Part shown: one piece after another, positions 1 to 10,152 of the stretch
Numbering within the stretch: position 1 is the stretch's first letter
Layout: each line of letters begins with the position of its first letter
Assembly (NCBI RefSeq): GCF_030053415.1
Contig: NZ_JASGBJ010000001.1
Span: 1,574,394 to 1,638,393, forward strand
Length of the DNA stretch: 64,000 nt
Origin: Marinobacter sp. CHS3-4
GTDB taxonomy: Bacteria > Pseudomonadota > Gammaproteobacteria > Pseudomonadales > Oleiphilaceae
Direction: 5' to 3'
Notes under the pieces: generated by a model
What the model was told of the DNA's origin: nothing
Databases searched by the model: none
What the model saw: only the letters and a program-made list of their open reading frames with translations
Program-made: the position numbers and the translations under genes

Positions 1-4
1 TCAT
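1..4 (-). CDS. purK: Probable start codon of purK, cut by window edge
   Basis: On the minus strand an ATG lies at 4-2, preceded by a good AGGAG ribosome-binding site about seven bases upstream. A purE gene ends 167 bases upstream on the same strand, and purK (N5-CAIR synthetase, the ATP-using partner of PurE) normally follows purE. Only the start codon is inside the window, so the identity is inferred from context alone. Confidence 0.4.
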
Positions 5-46
5 TCGTCGTCTCCTACAGTTTGGAGGCAATTATAAATGGTCGGT

Positions 47-154
47 GAGCAGGTGGGGAGCCTTTCCCAAAACTGTGCGGAGCCATGGATGGCGGAGCCC
101 AAGCGTACATGGACGTATTTATAGCGTGTTTTGGGAAAGGCTCCCCACCTGCTC
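47..154. repeat. 108-bp inverted-repeat element between purE and purK
   Basis: Two 27-base arms, 47-73 and 128-154, are perfect reverse complements (left arm begins GAGCAGGTGGGG). They enclose a 54-base core, 74-127. The core has its own small dyad at 82-93 (GCCAT-GG-ATGGC). The element fills most of the purE-purK gap, so a purEK transcript would fold it into a 27-bp hairpin. From memory, similar cores occur as scattered intergenic repeats in Marinobacter and Pseudomonas relatives, but I could not check this. It has no coding capacity and I noticed no other copy in this window. Confidence 0.8.
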
Positions 155-170
155 TTGCACCGGATTTCAG

Positions 171-662
171 TCACTGATCACGGGGATCAGGGTTGTCCAG
201 AATCGTTTGGGTTTGTGTTGACCTGAATTCGTCCACTGCCTTGCGAACCTGCTCGTCGAACGTGCCAATAATCTGTGCAGCCAGGAGTCCGGCATTGGTT
301 GCGCCAGCTTTACCGATGGCCAGTGTGCCAACGGCAATGCCGCCCGGCATCTGGACGATCGACAACAGTGAGTCCAGACCGTTCAGCGCCTTGGACTGCA
401 CAGGCACGCCGAGCACCGGCAAGGAAGTCTGTGACGCAACCATGCCCGGAAGATGGGCAGCGCCACCGGCGCCAGCGATGATGGCCTTCAGCCCCCGATC
501 AGACGCCGACTTGGCGTAATCGAACAAAAGGTCGGGCGTGCGATGGGCAGAGACCACTTTGGTCTCGTAGGGAACGCCCAGCTTTTCCAGCATGTTCGCC
601 GCATGTTCCATGGTGGGCCAGTCAGACTTCGAGCCCATGATTAGACCTACAAGAGGCTGCAT
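171..662 (-). CDS. purE: N5-carboxyaminoimidazole ribonucleotide mutase PurE
   Basis: Cytoplasmic purine-biosynthesis enzyme that converts N5-CAIR to CAIR. The 163-residue product is the usual bacterial PurE length. It opens with the family signature [13 protein letters not shown], followed by VVSAHRTPD and [15 protein letters not shown], which form the nucleotide-binding and active site. The frame stays open upstream to 740, but I chose the ATG at 660-662. The product then begins directly before the conserved first strand, an AGGA lies upstream, and a good promoter (696-724) sits inside the longer version. It is probably co-transcribed with purK, although a large inverted repeat separates the two. 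Confidence 0.96.
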   Translation of the reverse strand: MQPLVGLIMGSKSDWPTMEHAANMLEKLGVPYETKVVSAHRTPDLLFDYAKSASDRGLKAIIAGAGGAAHLPGMVASQTSLPVLGVPVQSKALNGLDSLLSIVQMPGGIAVGTLAIGKAGATNAGLLAAQIIGTFDEQVRKAVDEFRSTQTQTILDNPDPRDQ

Positions 663-695
663 ATAAAACAGTCCTGAATCGTTGGAAAGCCGGCC

Positions 696-724
696 ATTGT
701 ATGAAACGCCATCAAGCCATGCAA
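696..724 (-). promoter_or_regulatory. Probable sigma70 promoter of purE
   Basis: On the minus strand TTGCAT (724-719) and TACAAT (701-696) are separated by 17 bases. Transcription would begin near 689, about 27 bases before the purE start codon. Confidence 0.5.
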
Positions 725-740
725 ACTGGCACACGGGCAT

Positions 741-768
741 TTGAAGCGTCCGGGCATACGGGTATTAT
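741..768 (+). promoter_or_regulatory. Probable sigma70 promoter of the coiled-coil gene at 809
   Basis: TTGAAG (741-746) and TATTAT (763-768) are separated by 16 bases, about 40 bases before the start codon at 809. It is divergent from the purE promoter. Confidence 0.45.
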
Positions 769-808
769 CAGGGCTCAAGCTAATCAACGTCCATAGACCG
801 GAGCTGTA

Positions 809-1711
809 ATGGAGCCTATCCGACCCGATGATGATGAGTTGCGAGCCAACCGAGGCGAGCAGCGCCAGGAACAGAAACCCAGGAAGGAGAAGCCAAAGGC
901 CACCAAAAAAGTCAGCAAAACCACCGGTGGGCCTTCCGGGATGGTGTCTTTGATCATGCTTCTGGTCGTCGCTGGCGCGGGGGCGTTCGGCTGGTATCAG
1001 CAAAGCCAGCGGATTGTGCAGATGGAAAGTCAGCTGGAGGAGGCCGATTTCTGGGCGAGGCAAAGCAAGCTGGCGCTCGCTCGATTTGAGGGGGAGTTGT
1101 CAGAAACCGGTGAAGACCTTCAGGAAGCCGGTCAGTCTATTGAGCAGCGCTTGACCTCTCTGACCGAAAGGTTGGATACCGCTGACAGTGAAATTCGCAA
1201 ACTGTGGGGGGTTGCCAACGATCGTAATAAGGCCCGCCTGAATGACCATGAGTCACAGCTTGAATCGCTCAGGAATTCGTTAGCGACAGTCACCACAAAA
1301 CAGGACCAATTATCCGGATCGGTCAATCAGCTTGAGTCCTCGCTTGCTTCTGAGATCCAGTCAGTTACCTCAACGTTGTCGTCTCAGGGTGAGAGACTTG
1401 AACGTCAGGCGGCTGCCTTGGGGAAGGTGGAGGAGGCGCTGGCGTCTGTTGACGAGCAGATCGACTCTCGACTCACTCGCTTTAAGCGAGAGCAGAAGCT
1501 GACCATAGATGGCCTTGAGGGGCGTATCGAGACTCTGGAAAAGACGACGCAGAACCTTTCAGGGTCGGAGTTGGCGTCACTTCGTTCGGAGCTTTCAAAT
1601 CTCAAGCAGACGGTGTCCTCGATAGACGCGTCCCGCGCTCAGCTTACCTCCAGGCTTGTGAGGCTGTCTGAGGAGGTGGCCCAGTTGCGATCCCGGGTGA
1701 GCGGCCAGTAG
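809..1711 (+). CDS. Single-pass membrane protein with long periplasmic coiled coil, unknown function
   Basis: The 300-residue protein has a charged, Lys-rich cytoplasmic tail (residues 1-42), one membrane segment (about 45-62, MVSLIMLLVVAGAGAFGW), then an almost continuous coiled coil to the C-terminus with Ser/Thr/Gln/Glu-rich heptads. I recognise no catalytic domain. The layout suggests an inner-membrane scaffold or tether reaching into the periplasm, which is inference. It is divergent from purE with its own promoter and is followed by a lipoprotein gene 110 bases downstream. I do not know a gene name. Confidence 0.75.
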   Translation: MEPIRPDDDELRANRGEQRQEQKPRKEKPKATKKVSKTTGGPSGMVSLIMLLVVAGAGAFGWYQQSQRIVQMESQLEEADFWARQSKLALARFEGELSETGEDLQEAGQSIEQRLTSLTERLDTADSEIRKLWGVANDRNKARLNDHESQLESLRNSLATVTTKQDQLSGSVNQLESSLASEIQSVTSTLSSQGERLERQAAALGKVEEALASVDEQIDSRLTRFKREQKLTIDGLEGRIETLEKTTQNLSGSELASLRSELSNLKQTVSSIDASRAQLTSRLVRLSEEVAQLRSRVSGQ

Positions 1712-1820
1712 TGGCTGCTCATGTAACAGTTTGTAGCGATCTCTTGCGGTAGCTCTCAGTTCTGACGATTCGTTGTTGTTAATATCCGCTCAGTCACCAC
1801 AGGATGAAGAGTGAAGAACA

Positions 1821-2738
1821 ATGACGAATCGGTATTCTTTCTTCCGTCTACCTCTCAATCAACAGCGGCCAGTTCAGCGCTGGAGATCCGGCCGGGCACT
1901 GGCGGGTATCACCCTGTTGTCGCTGCTTCTGGGTCTCTCAGGCTGCAAACCCTATATTTCGATTGGTAAGAGTGTGGGTGGTTTTGTGCATCCGGTATCC
2001 GGGCACGATTTCGTCCATATCGAGAATGACCAGTGGGAGCGCGACAATGCGCTGCTGTATTTCTATCGTCCCCACTCCCAGTGGGCGTCGGAAGAAATCG
2101 AGTCTCCCAGCGTTTACATCGATGACGCGCATTACTTCAATTTCCGCAACGATAGTTTTACCTGGCTGGAAGTCAGCCCTGGCTCCCGCCACATCCAGAT
2201 GCGTCGGCCGCTTCTGGGTCTGGAAGGCCTGGGCTCATTCAGCTTGAGCATGATTGTTGATGCGAAACTGAACGTGGAGCCGGGTCGAATCTACTATTTG
2301 CGATACAGTGAAGTGGAACCGCCGGAATCTAATCATCCCGAGTTGGCAGAGGATCACCCGCTACGCTCTGGCGACCTGCAGCTGGTCACGCGCGAATACG
2401 CCATGCAAGCCGAGGAAATTGTTTCAACTCGATTCCTGAACAGCGATCTCCTGGCGCCCAATCATGCGGCGGTATCCATTGTTGAGACCAACGAGGACGA
2501 CGATTACGAACGTCGGGTGGACATTCTTGAAGAAGAGCGTGAGGCAGAGATTGAGCGTCTGAAGGCTGAAGGAAAATATAACGAGCCTTCCTGGTTCTGG
2601 CCCTTTGGTGGTGGCCCGACAGTGGAGCTTGAAAGCGACAAGAAGCTGCAAGAGCTCGAGAGCGATTATGCCGCGCTGGAAAGAGAGCGCGAGCGCAAAG
2701 AGGCGGCCGAATCAGGTGATGGCTGGTGGATTTTCTGA
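1821..2738 (+). CDS. DUF2846-like lipoprotein
   Basis: The 305-residue product has a long basic N-terminus, a hydrophobic segment and a lipobox LSGC near residue 42, so it is probably a lipoprotein. The middle part (about 65-200: ALLYFYRPHSQW, SVYIDDAHYFNFRNDSFTWL, GRIYYLRYSEV) resembles the DUF2846 domain, a small beta-rich domain of unknown role. The C-terminal third is acidic and helical and ends in a Trp-rich tail (GDGWWIF). The N-terminus before the signal is unusually long, so a start further downstream is possible. Confidence 0.7.
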   Translation: MTNRYSFFRLPLNQQRPVQRWRSGRALAGITLLSLLLGLSGCKPYISIGKSVGGFVHPVSGHDFVHIENDQWERDNALLYFYRPHSQWASEEIESPSVYIDDAHYFNFRNDSFTWLEVSPGSRHIQMRRPLLGLEGLGSFSLSMIVDAKLNVEPGRIYYLRYSEVEPPESNHPELAEDHPLRSGDLQLVTREYAMQAEEIVSTRFLNSDLLAPNHAAVSIVETNEDDDYERRVDILEEEREAEIERLKAEGKYNEPSWFWPFGGGPTVELESDKKLQELESDYAALERERERKEAAESGDGWWIF

Positions 2739-2809
2739 TCACCCGCAGATTGTCCTGACGCAATGGCCAGACTAGACTCTGCCTGAGTGTTCTTTGACAG
2801 GAAACAGGC

Positions 2810-3010
2810 ATGTCTTTGAAAGAAGAAGCGGAGCGGCGGATTGCCGGGCTTATAAAGCGTTGGGATGACTTCAATTGTTCGCTGGCGGACAGAGCACTGC
2901 CGGATAACCGACGGCGCACAGTCAGCGAATTGTCGCTTCAGGATAAGGCACTGAAAGCTGGCCAGAAAGCAGTCAAAAAGCGGGCGAAGAAAACGCCGAA
3001 TAAATCCTGA
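2810..3010 (+). CDS. Small basic hypothetical protein (66 aa)
   Basis: Short gene with a clear ribosome-binding site (AGGAAAC) eight bases before the ATG. The product is helical and Lys/Arg-rich, especially in its last 20 residues (KAVKKRAKKTPNKS). No family is recognised. It precedes the tRNA-Val/Asp promoter directly. The real start signal and basic composition argue for a true small gene, possibly nucleic-acid binding, which is inference. Confidence 0.55.
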   Translation: MSLKEEAERRIAGLIKRWDDFNCSLADRALPDNRRRTVSELSLQDKALKAGQKAVKKRAKKTPNKS

Positions 3011-3016
3011 AAATAT

Positions 3017-3044
3017 TTGACACTGCCGGCCAAATGCTTAAAAT
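3017..3044 (+). promoter_or_regulatory. Strong sigma70 promoter of the tRNA operon
   Basis: TTGACA (3017-3022), 16-base spacer, TAAAAT (3039-3044), followed by a GC-rich discriminator (GCGCGTCGC) typical of stringently controlled stable-RNA promoters. It lies about 60 bases upstream of tRNA-Val. Confidence 0.75.
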
Positions 3045-3111
3045 GCGCGTCGCACTTGATTGATGACGACCAGCTACCTGGAAACGTTGATTTTAAGTGT
3101 GTTGTGAAAGT

Positions 3112-3187
3112 GGGCGGTTAGCTCAGCTGGGAGAGCATCGCCCTTACAAGGCGAGGGTCACTGGTTCGATCCCAGTACCGCCCACCA
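3112..3187 (+). tRNA. tRNA-Val (anticodon TAC)
   Basis: A full cloverleaf can be drawn. The acceptor arms GGGCGGT/ACCGCCC pair, the anticodon loop CTTACAA gives TAC, and the T arm carries GGTTCGATCC. The 3' CCA is encoded. It is first in a two-tRNA operon. Confidence 0.97.
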
Positions 3188-3261
3188 CTTTCACAATCTG
3201 TCGCAGTGCCGGATAACCCCATCCGGTCTGGATTCGGTGAACTATGTTGCCGAGTCGATGC

Positions 3262-3338
3262 GGAGCGGTAGTTCAGCTGGTTAGAATACCGGCCTGTCAC
3301 GCCGGGGGTCGCGGGTTCGAGTCCCGTCCGCTCCGCCA
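3262..3338 (+). tRNA. tRNA-Asp (anticodon GTC)
   Basis: The acceptor GGAGCGG pairs with CCGCTCC, the anticodon loop CTGTCAC gives GTC, and the T arm is GGGTTCGAGTCCC with an encoded CCA. It lies 74 bases after tRNA-Val and is probably cut from the same transcript. A run of seven T follows at about 3369, but no clear hairpin stands before it. Confidence 0.97.
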
Positions 3339-3390
3339 TTTCCTTTCAGATTGATCATTCCTCACTAAGTTTTTTTAGACTTTTGAGGCC

Positions 3391-4455
3391 TCAGACGATT
3401 CCCTTTTTCCTCTGCTCTGATCGGAAGCGCTTTCGGTGCTCCGCCGGGCTGGTCCCATACCATCGTTTCCAGGCTTTGTGAAAAGCGGCCGGATTTGCAA
3501 ACCCCAGTAGCCAGGCGATTTCCGCAATTGATGTCCTTGTTTCGCGGATATACTCACTGGCCAGTTCCTTGCGGGTTTCATCCAATAGTTCTCGAAACCC
3601 TGTGCCTTCTTCGTTGAGCTGACGTTGTAGCGTCCAAGGCGCGATTCCAAGGCGATTGGAAATGACTGCAAGCGTTGGCGTGTCACCCTGCAGCAGCGGT
3701 GCGAGCATATCCTTGACCCGATCACCCATCGTCCAGTGAGTGCGTATTCTCAGCAGTTGTCTTTCACACTGCTTCGCCAGCACCTCGAACATGCCTGGTT
3801 GGGCCTGTCTGGGAACCATGTCTCTCACGTCCTTGCGAAGCTCTATTGCGTTGCTGGCAGATCCAAATCTTACAGGGCACCTGAACCAGGATTCGAACTC
3901 ACTCTCCAGGCCAAGGGATTCGTATTCGATACTGACCCGTTCCAGGACGTCGCGCTGGCCAGACACAGTCCTCAGGAATTGGGTCCAGGCTGCCAGAACC
4001 GAGTCCACTACAAAGTAGTTGAACACGTTGTAGGGCCGAATGGAGTAGAAGTGAGCTGTCAGATTCTGGTCGGCCACCCAGGGGGCGCCGCGGCTGTTGT
4101 GGCTGGTCAATAGTGCGAAATGGATGAGCGTGCGCAGAGCTTCACCAACGGTGGGCGCAGACTGGGCCGCAAGCCCGGCAAAGCCTGCATCAACAGGCCG
4201 TGACAGTTCGCCCATGGTCAAACCCAGAGCGGGATTGCCGGTCAAACGGATAGCCGCTTCGCCCAGCCGCATGAATCTGGGAATGCTGATTCTGGTTTCG
4301 GGAGTACTCAGGGTCTGGTTGCTCAGGCCGAAGCGCTCGAACAATGGCGCTGGATTCTGGCCCTCTGCCAGAACGGCGCGAGACATCACCGAGGCGTAGA
4401 GCACGCTGAGTTCGCCAAGCGAATTGGGGCGGCGCGGGTTGGTTTTCATGGCCAA
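3391..4455 (-). CDS. AraC-family regulator, divergent from fadH
   Basis: The 354-residue protein has an N-terminal ligand-binding region of the arabinose-binding-like type (about 20-205) and a C-terminal AraC double helix-turn-helix (about 240-340). The latter contains APWTLQRQLNEEGTGFRELLDETR and the signature SIAEIAWLLGFANPAAFHKAWKRWYG. It is transcribed away from fadH with 129 bases between the start codons, so it most likely controls fadH in response to a fatty-acid-derived signal. That role is inference. The second AraC gene of the window (45522-46538) has the same design. Confidence 0.88.
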   Translation of the reverse strand: MAMKTNPRRPNSLGELSVLYASVMSRAVLAEGQNPAPLFERFGLSNQTLSTPETRISIPRFMRLGEAAIRLTGNPALGLTMGELSRPVDAGFAGLAAQSAPTVGEALRTLIHFALLTSHNSRGAPWVADQNLTAHFYSIRPYNVFNYFVVDSVLAAWTQFLRTVSGQRDVLERVSIEYESLGLESEFESWFRCPVRFGSASNAIELRKDVRDMVPRQAQPGMFEVLAKQCERQLLRIRTHWTMGDRVKDMLAPLLQGDTPTLAVISNRLGIAPWTLQRQLNEEGTGFRELLDETRKELASEYIRETRTSIAEIAWLLGFANPAAFHKAWKRWYGTSPAEHRKRFRSEQRKKGIV

Positions 4456-4566
4456 ATATTGTCAGACAAGTAATCTAAAGACAATAAAAGGTTGTTTCAG
4501 GATATTGGATCGCTTCGAAAGTCCCGATAAGTTAATCCCATCATTGAACTGCCATAAAACAGATAA

Positions 4567-6651
<2,085 letters not shown>

Positions 6652-6680
6652 TCACAAAATGTTGCACATTTGCTCTACCT

Positions 6681-6800
6681 GCCGGTCGTTGACCGGCTAG
6701 ACTATTATCCGAATACTGGTTGTACTGAATCCGACACAGGCTCCGCTTTTGTCGGATTCTGTTTCTTGCCTGACTGCGGAACCAGAGCGTGTTCTGGTTC
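6681..6800. other. Cluster of three perfect dyads upstream of the gene at 6849
   Basis: The gap between fadH and the next gene holds three inverted repeats. They are GCCGGTC/GACCGGC with a 3-base loop (6681-6697), GAATCCGACA/TGTCGGATTC with a 13-base loop (6727-6759), and GAACCAGA/TCTGGTTC with a 6-base loop (6779-6800). The first could be an operator. The second, followed by a weak T-rich stretch, could end the fadH transcript. The third would be folded in the leader of the gene at 6849. Their roles are inferred. Confidence 0.5.
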
Positions 6801-6848
6801 GTCAGTGTGTCGGGTTTCGGGTATTTGATAGTGTGCTGGGAGTGTGCA

Positions 6849-8120
6849 ATGGCGTCTGCCGATCAGGTGGGTGACAACTATTCTGCGGTCTTTTTCATGG
6901 ATGGCAGCGACGTCGCGCGGCAGATGCGTGCCTCGGAGTTTGAGGCGTTTCTTGACGGCTATGTGGGCCTGTCGGACCTGGCGGATACCGAAGTCAAAGC
7001 CGTGTTATTGCACCTGAGTCCCAGCCTTCAAGTACAGGCGCTGGTGTTTTTCAACATCTATTTTGACGAGGAAGGGCAAGCGGACTCCAGTTGGAACCTG
7101 CCCATAGACAAACTGGCGGCCGAGGGCGGCAAAGGCCCGGACATGGGCGGTGGGCCGATTCGATTGGTCTGTCGAAGCCAGTGCCCGAAATCCGTCAACC
7201 CGGATGATCTCTGGGACCCGGATATGACGCCCGGCAGTAACCATTTCCAGGCCATCCGTCGCGCGGTCGAGGCCAACTCGCTGAAGTTCCAGAAGCAGGA
7301 GCCGCCCTCGGAGGAAAACATACCGGTGCTCGAGGCCGAATCCGAGGCTCCGAAATCCGCGAAATCGGGCGACGACACGGATGCGTCGGCAGATCGAGCG
7401 CGGCTGGCACAGCTTATCCGTGAGCAACGGCTTCGTATCAAGACGCTTCAAAGCGTCCACAGAGACGCACTGTCAGATCTCCAGCGCGAGAATCGCCATG
7501 AGCTGCAGTCCGTCCGGAACGAGCTCTCTGAGCTTGAGCAGAAATTTGAGCGCCAGAAACTCACCAACGAGCAGCTGAAAAAACGTCTGGCAGAGCGCAA
7601 TGAGCAGTACCTTGCGCTACAGGAGCAGGTCACCAGCGACTCGGAGAGCAAAGACCGCGAAGGTGCCACGGCCGATGCCGAGGTTGTTCTGCTGAAAGAG
7701 CAGCTGGAACGTCGACAGCGGGAGCTGGAACTGCGGGACGAAAAAATTGTGGCGTTGGAGCAGGAGAATTACGACCTGCAACATCAGGCGCCAGCGGAGA
7801 ACTCTGTGATGGCACACCTGCAGAACCATTCGGTGTTCCTGGTGGCCTATCATCCCGGCGTGGGCCATGTGACCCTTCCGTATGACGATATCGAATCTTA
7901 CTTCCAGAATCCGGTTGCTTACGCGGCTGACCGCTGCGGTTTGAATGAGCCGGCTTATCGTCAGTGGCTGGAACATTATGAAAACCCGGTCTGTTGCCAC
8001 AAGAGTGAGAAAGGCAATCTGTGCGAGGAGCCGGTCATGCGGGTCAGCCAGCCTTCCGAATTTCGTCCGGGTGTGGATGATCGATGTGAACATCACCAGC
8101 TTGTTGAAGCACACTCCTGA
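6849..8120 (+). CDS. Coiled-coil protein with Cys/His-rich C-terminus, unknown function
   Basis: I chose the ATG at 6849 because TGGGAG stands six bases upstream. The product has 423 residues. Residues 1-130 form a globular region, 130-200 a disordered acidic linker, about 200-335 a strong coiled coil (QREN, LEQKFERQKLTNEQLKKRL), and about 340-423 a C-terminal domain. That domain begins HSVFLVAYHPGVGHVTLPYDDIESYFQNP and ends with a Cys/His cluster (PVCCHKSEKGNLCEEPV... DRCEHHQ) that could bind a metal. I recognise no family. The coiled coil suggests a structural or scaffolding role. Confidence 0.72.
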   Translation: MASADQVGDNYSAVFFMDGSDVARQMRASEFEAFLDGYVGLSDLADTEVKAVLLHLSPSLQVQALVFFNIYFDEEGQADSSWNLPIDKLAAEGGKGPDMGGGPIRLVCRSQCPKSVNPDDLWDPDMTPGSNHFQAIRRAVEANSLKFQKQEPPSEENIPVLEAESEAPKSAKSGDDTDASADRARLAQLIREQRLRIKTLQSVHRDALSDLQRENRHELQSVRNELSELEQKFERQKLTNEQLKKRLAERNEQYLALQEQVTSDSESKDREGATADAEVVLLKEQLERRQRELELRDEKIVALEQENYDLQHQAPAENSVMAHLQNHSVFLVAYHPGVGHVTLPYDDIESYFQNPVAYAADRCGLNEPAYRQWLEHYENPVCCHKSEKGNLCEEPVMRVSQPSEFRPGVDDRCEHHQLVEAHS

Positions 8121-8159
8121 TATCAAAGCCGCTTTCTGACGGATTTCTCCTCGAACTTT

Positions 8160-8188
8160 TTCAGAATCCTGCCGACATTCGTTAGAAT
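8160..8188 (+). promoter_or_regulatory. Possible promoter of nadK
   Basis: TTCAGA (8160-8165), 17-base spacer, TAGAAT (8183-8188), about 60 bases before the nadK start codon. Confidence 0.4.
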
Positions 8189-8248
8189 TGTCCCATTCAG
8201 CAAGGTCCTGTTCATTCGGACCCCACACAGAGACCCACAGGAACGTTC

Positions 8249-9133
8249 ATGGATCAATTCAGGAACATCGGCGTCATTGGCCGTATGGGCAGCGTGAAGG
8301 TTGTCGAATCGCTAAGGCAGCTTAAACAGTATCTGATCAACAACAATTACCATGTAATTATTGAAGAGGACACGTCCACCATGCTGCCTGGGCACGGGCT
8401 TCAGGTGGCCAGCAAAAAGCTGCTGGGCGAAATCTGTGATCTTGTGATTGTGGTTGGTGGTGACGGCAGCCTGTTGGGTGCCGCCCGCGAGCTGGCAAAA
8501 TCCAAGATACCGTTACTGGGCGTCAACCGCGGACGGCTCGGGTTTCTGACTGACATCTCGCCATCGGATCTGGAAGAACGGCTGGCAAAGGTCCTGCAGG
8601 GTGAATACATCGAGGAAACCCGGTTTCTTCTGGATGGTCACGTTGAACGCAATGGGCAGCCACTGGGGTTCGGTGCTGCACTCAACGACGTGGTGCTTCA
8701 CCCGGGTAAATCCACCCGCATGATCGGTTTCGACCTCTACATCGACGGGCATTTTGTGTATAGCCAGCGCTCTGACGGCCTGATCGTTGCTACGCCTACG
8801 GGGTCTACCGCTTACTCATTGTCTGCAGGTGGACCAATTATGCATCCAAAGCTGGATGCGGTCGTATTGGTGCCTATGTTCCCCCACACTTTGAGCAGCC
8901 GGCCGATCGTCGTAGACGGCAAGAGTGAAATTAAGCTGGTGATCGGCGAAACCAACGAAACCTACCCGCAAATCAGTTTCGACGGGCAGATGAACATCGC
9001 CTGTGCTCCGGGTGACATTATTCGCATCACCAAGAAGCCCTTTAAGGTTCGCCTGATTCACCCGGTGGATCATAATTTCTACGCCACTTGTCGCGACAAG
9101 CTCGGCTGGGCCAGCGAAATCGCAGCGAGTTGA
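8249..9133 (+). CDS. nadK: NAD kinase
   Basis: Cytoplasmic enzyme that phosphorylates NAD to NADP. The 294-residue length matches E. coli NadK (292). The GGDG motif is at residues 70-73 and the downstream signatures are present: GVNRGRLGFLTDI, ATPTGSTAYSLSAGGPI and the C-terminal QISFDGQ. It starts at an ATG after ACAGGAACG. It leads a probable operon with the phosphatase gene only two bases beyond its stop codon and the rhomboid gene after that. Confidence 0.96.
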   Translation: MDQFRNIGVIGRMGSVKVVESLRQLKQYLINNNYHVIIEEDTSTMLPGHGLQVASKKLLGEICDLVIVVGGDGSLLGAARELAKSKIPLLGVNRGRLGFLTDISPSDLEERLAKVLQGEYIEETRFLLDGHVERNGQPLGFGAALNDVVLHPGKSTRMIGFDLYIDGHFVYSQRSDGLIVATPTGSTAYSLSAGGPIMHPKLDAVVLVPMFPHTLSSRPIVVDGKSEIKLVIGETNETYPQISFDGQMNIACAPGDIIRITKKPFKVRLIHPVDHNFYATCRDKLGWASEIAAS

Positions 9134-9135
9134 AC

Positions 9136-10149
9136 ATGGCAGTAAAAACGCGAAGTGCCAGCCGAGGTTACGACATTATTGGGGACATTCACGGGTGTGC
9201 CCACACCTTGAAGCTCTTGCTGAACCGCATGGGTTATCGCAAGCGCAACGGCGTGTATCAGCACGATAGCCGCCAGGCCATCTTCATTGGCGATATCATT
9301 GACCGGGGACCGCGCATTCGTGAATCGTTGCATCTGGTCCGGGATATGGTTGAACACGGGTCTGCCCGAATTGTCATGGGCAATCACGAATACAATGCCC
9401 TTGGTTACTGTACCCGGGCGAGGCCGGGGAGCGGGAAGAAGTGGCTCAGGGAGCACAATCCCCGGCATGACCGTCTCATCCGGGAGACCATGGAGCAGTT
9501 TGAGCACTATCCGCACGAATGGAATGACTTTCTGGAGTGGTTCTACACCATTCCGTTGTTCATTGATGAGCCGGACTTCCGTGCCGTGCACGCCTGCTGG
9601 GACAACGACCTGATTGAGAAATTCAAAGCTCATCAGGGTGGGGCCTGCATTGATGAGGATTTCCTTCACGCGTCAGCGGCCATCGAGTCTTTTGCCGGAC
9701 AGGTCATGGATACCCTGCTTCGGGGAACGGATCTGCGGTTGCCGCCGGGGGTAAGAATTACCGGCCGTGATGGCTATGTGCGGGAGTTTTTCCGCACCAA
9801 GTTCTGGGCGGATAACCCGAAAACCTACGCTGATGTGGTGTTTCAGCCCGATCCGCTACCAGCCGAGGTGGCCAGGCGGGAACTGTCGGACCATGAGCGC
9901 CGTCAACTGATCAGCTATCCCGCCTCCGCGCCCCCGGTATTCGTCGGGCATTACTGGATGGAAGGGGAGCCCGCGCCATTGAAGCCCAATGTCGCCTGTA
10001 TTGATTTCAGTGCGGTCAAATACGGCAAGCTGGTGGCCTATCGGTTGGATGGTGAAAAGCATCTTTCACGGGACAAGTTTGTCTGGGTGGATGTCGAGCG
10101 TCCGGAATGCCCGGATTACCCGGCCAGCGAAGACAGCATAGCGAGGTGA
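9136..10149 (+). CDS. Calcineurin-type metallophosphoesterase
   Basis: The 337-residue product carries the metal-binding motifs of the phosphoprotein phosphatase / diadenosine-tetraphosphatase superfamily: GDIHGC (about residue 14), GDIIDRGP (about 54) and GNHEYNAL (about 82). It should hydrolyse phosphoesters with two metal ions. The natural substrate is unknown. I chose the ATG at 9136, two bases after the nadK stop codon, over an in-frame ATG at 9088 because the domain begins immediately (RGYDIIGDIHG). It sits between nadK and the rhomboid gene, probably in one transcript. Confidence 0.86.
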   Translation: MAVKTRSASRGYDIIGDIHGCAHTLKLLLNRMGYRKRNGVYQHDSRQAIFIGDIIDRGPRIRESLHLVRDMVEHGSARIVMGNHEYNALGYCTRARPGSGKKWLREHNPRHDRLIRETMEQFEHYPHEWNDFLEWFYTIPLFIDEPDFRAVHACWDNDLIEKFKAHQGGACIDEDFLHASAAIESFAGQVMDTLLRGTDLRLPPGVRITGRDGYVREFFRTKFWADNPKTYADVVFQPDPLPAEVARRELSDHERRQLISYPASAPPVFVGHYWMEGEPAPLKPNVACIDFSAVKYGKLVAYRLDGEKHLSRDKFVWVDVERPECPDYPASEDSIAR

Positions 10150-10152
10150 TGC

